DNA from: Palsa-504 sp963705835
GTDB lineage: Bacteria > Actinomycetota > Actinomycetes > Streptosporangiales > Streptosporangiaceae
Length of the DNA: 64,000 nucleotides
Direction: 5' to 3'
NCBI GenBank assembly: GCA_963705835.1
Contig: CAVPLC010000075.1
Location: forward strand, 1-64,000
The position numbers and the translations under genes were made by a program. Each line of letters starts with the position of its first letter. The stretch's first letter is position 1. The notes under the pieces are model-generated. The model searched no databases. It had not been told where the DNA came from and worked only from the letters and a program-made list of their open reading frames with translations. Positions 62,386 through 64,000 of this stretch are shown piece by piece.

Positions 62386-63840
62386 ATGGCACGTGACGAG
62401 CGCAGCGTTACCCCGCAGAGCGAGGACTTCTCAGCCTGGTACAACGACGTGGTCTTCCGCGCTGAACTGGTGGACCGGGGACCGGTCCGCGGCAGCATGG
62501 TCATCAGGCCGTACGGGTACCGGATCTGGGAGCTGCTGCAGGCGGACCTGGACGGGCGGATCAAGGCCACCGGGCATCAGAACGCATACTTCCCGCTGCT
62601 CATCCCGCAGAGCTATATGCAGCGCGAGGCCGAGCACATCGAGGGGTTCGCGCCCGAGCTATTCACGGTCACCCACGCGGGCGGCAAGGAGCTGGAGGAG
62701 CCACTGGTCATCCGGCCGACGTCGGAAACGATCATCGGGGAGATGATGGCCAAGTGGATCAGCTCGCACCGGGACCTGCCGCTGCTGCTGAACCAGTGGG
62801 CCAACGTGCTCCGGTGGGAGCTGCGGCCCCGGATGTTCCTGCGCACCAGCGAGTTCCTCTGGCAGGAAGGCCACACCGCGCACGCCACCGCGGCTGACGC
62901 GATCGCCGAGACCATGCTGGCGCTGGGCTTTTACCAGGATGTGGCCGTGGAGGTCGCGGCGCTGGCCACCGTGCCGGGCGAGAAGACGCCGGGAGAGCGG
63001 TTCGCCGGAGCCGAGCGCACGTTCACGATCGAGGCCATGATGCGGGACGGGCGCGCCCTGCAGTCGGGCACCTCGCACTTCATGGGGACGAACTTCGCGG
63101 CGGCGTTCGGGATCACCTATACCGGCGAGAGCGGCACCGCCGAACTGTGCCACACCACCTCCTGGGGCATGAGCACCAGGATGATCGGCAGCCTGATCAT
63201 GACCCACGGCGACGACAAGGGCCTCGTGCTGCCGCCGGCCTTGGCTCCCTACCAGGTGGTGATCGTCCCGATCGGGCGCGGGGAGCAGGCCCAGGCCACG
63301 GTGTCCGCGGCTACCGAACTGGCCGCCACGCTGCAGCGCGCGGGTATCCGGACGCACGTGGACGACCGGCCGCAGGTGTCGCCGGGCTTCAAGTTCAACG
63401 ACTGGGAGATGCGCGGCGTGCCGATCCGGCTCGAGCTCGGCCCGCGGGACCTGGCCGCCGGTACCGCGTTGATGTCCCGCCGCCTGAGTTACCGGCAACC
63501 GGACGCCGCCAAGGAGGCCATCCCGCTCGATGCGGCGCCAGACCTGCTGGCTGCCGAGCTTGCCGCGTTCCAGGCGATGCTGGCGCGGCGGGCCGCCGAC
63601 TTCCGCGACGACCACACGGCCACCGTCGATTCCTGGCCCGAGTTCGCCGCCGCCGTGGCGGTCGGCTGGGCGCTGGCGCTGCACTGCGGCGAGCAGGCTT
63701 GTGAAGACGAGATCAAGGCGGAAACCACGGCCACTCCCCGCTGCATCCCGCTGGCGGGCGAACCCGAGCAGGGCACGTGCATCCGGTGCGGCAAGGCGTC
63801 CGCCTACGGCAAGCGGGTGATCTTCGCCCGCGCCTACTGA
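62386..63840 (+). CDS. proS: Prolyl-tRNA synthetase, class II, type-3 (archaeal/eukaryotic-like)
   Basis: 484 residues. Charges tRNA-Pro. DFSAWYNDVVFRAELVDRGP, motif 1 region MVIRPYGYRIWELLQADLDG, NAYFPLLIPQSYMQREAEHI, motif 2 RWELRPRMFLRTSEFLWQEG, HTTSWGMSTRMIGSLIMTHG (motif 3), the anticodon domain VVIVPIGRGEQAQATVSAAT and a C-terminal zinc-like region CGEQACEDEIKAE/CIRCGKASAYGKRVIFARAY. The absence of the long insertion of bacterial type-1 ProRS and the ~480-residue length mark the archaeal-type form, present in many actinobacteria. Complete. Confidence 0.97.
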   Translation: MARDERSVTPQSEDFSAWYNDVVFRAELVDRGPVRGSMVIRPYGYRIWELLQADLDGRIKATGHQNAYFPLLIPQSYMQREAEHIEGFAPELFTVTHAGGKELEEPLVIRPTSETIIGEMMAKWISSHRDLPLLLNQWANVLRWELRPRMFLRTSEFLWQEGHTAHATAADAIAETMLALGFYQDVAVEVAALATVPGEKTPGERFAGAERTFTIEAMMRDGRALQSGTSHFMGTNFAAAFGITYTGESGTAELCHTTSWGMSTRMIGSLIMTHGDDKGLVLPPALAPYQVVIVPIGRGEQAQATVSAATELAATLQRAGIRTHVDDRPQVSPGFKFNDWEMRGVPIRLELGPRDLAAGTALMSRRLSYRQPDAAKEAIPLDAAPDLLAAELAAFQAMLARRAADFRDDHTATVDSWPEFAAAVAVGWALALHCGEQACEDEIKAETTATPRCIPLAGEPEQGTCIRCGKASAYGKRVIFARAY

Positions 63841-63863
63841 AAGGCCTTAACCTGAGCGAAGTC

Positions 63864-64000
63864 ATGATCGAGGAGCTCGCACGCGAGCGGCTGGGCTTTG
63901 CGCGGCTTCGGCCCGGGCAGTTGCGCGCGGTCGAGGCGCTGGCCGGCGGCCGCGACGTGCTCGCGGTGCTGCCGACCGGCGGCGGGAAGTCGGCGATCTA
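63864..64000 (+). CDS. RecQ-like DNA helicase, N-terminal part (cut by window end)
   Basis: MIEELARERLGFARLRPGQL, RAVEALAGGRDVLAVLPTGG and GKSAI. LRPGQLRAVEALxxGRDVL plus Walker A PTGGGKSAI is the standard start of RecQ-family superfamily-2 helicases. Start codon ATG 63864 is assumed; 23 bp after proS. The rest of the gene lies outside the window. Confidence 0.85.
   Translation, partial: MIEELARERLGFARLRPGQLRAVEALAGGRDVLAVLPTGGGKSAI

Overview
The window is very GC-rich DNA with GTG starts, ATGA/GTGA gene overlaps and typical actinobacterial families (a DUF5999 mini-protein, a GerW/YtfJ-like sporulation protein, an ECF sigma factor, NarL-type two-component pairs, a transmembrane Ser/Thr kinase). 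It fits the chromosome of a filamentous Actinomycetota, probably of the Streptosporangiales/Streptomycetales type. No tRNA, rRNA, CRISPR array or phage module was seen. Gene functions are read from family motifs; no database search was run.

Layout. 1-2.5 kb is a scrambled accessory patch: the end of a LuxR regulator, a small element bounded by IS21-like inverted ends that carries a non-transposase gene, a third related end, and gene fragments. 2.5-5.9 kb is a MarR-controlled divergon (SDR, MarR and epoxide hydrolase facing a secreted SnoaL-like protein) with three palindromic operators. 6-11.7 kb holds single metabolic genes: GMC oxidoreductase, GlxA-type regulator, rhodanese, methyltransferase and metallo-hydrolase. 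11.9-20 kb is a signalling block: a Ser/Thr kinase with an extracellular TIG/Ig-like repeat region, a second membrane protein, DUF5999, a sigma factor and a NarL/sensor-kinase pair.

20.1-25.3 kb is the most interesting block. A flavin reductase diverges from a tight five-gene operon: START-like protein, thioester-reductase-like SDR, class III aminotransferase, second START-like protein and an acyl-CoA dehydrogenase-like protein. The chemistry suggests conversion of an acyl thioester to an aldehyde and then an amine, possibly with desaturation. 25.3-31.6 kb is an alpha-glucoside ABC uptake operon with a GH13 glucosidase, divergent from a LacI regulator, with a palindrome between them.

32-38 kb mixes a hydrolase/MFS operon under a MarR regulator with gene debris, including a LuxR N-terminus joined directly to an acyl-CoA-synthetase C-terminus. 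38.1-39.7 kb is a Tat-exported phospholipase C-like protein. 39.9-47.1 kb is an acyl-CoA catabolic regulon: three acyl-CoA dehydrogenases, a CaiB-type CoA transferase, a crotonase, an alpha/beta hydrolase and a TetR regulator. The same palindrome occurs at all three of its promoters. 47.3-50 kb has OsmC, a CoA-disulfide-reductase-like flavoprotein and a methyltransferase. 50.1-57.1 kb has three alpha/beta hydrolases, a large LuxR ATPase regulator, a VOC protein and an SDR; two hydrolase paralogues share a 25-bp upstream motif. 57.2-64 kb holds housekeeping-like genes: amidase, kbl-tdh (threonine degradation), GerW-like, DUF72, proS and the start of a RecQ-like helicase.

A recurring oddity is that about a dozen otherwise healthy genes carry single-base frameshifts. 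This looks more like consensus or assembly error than gene decay. Affected entries are marked and given the coordinates of the inferred full gene.
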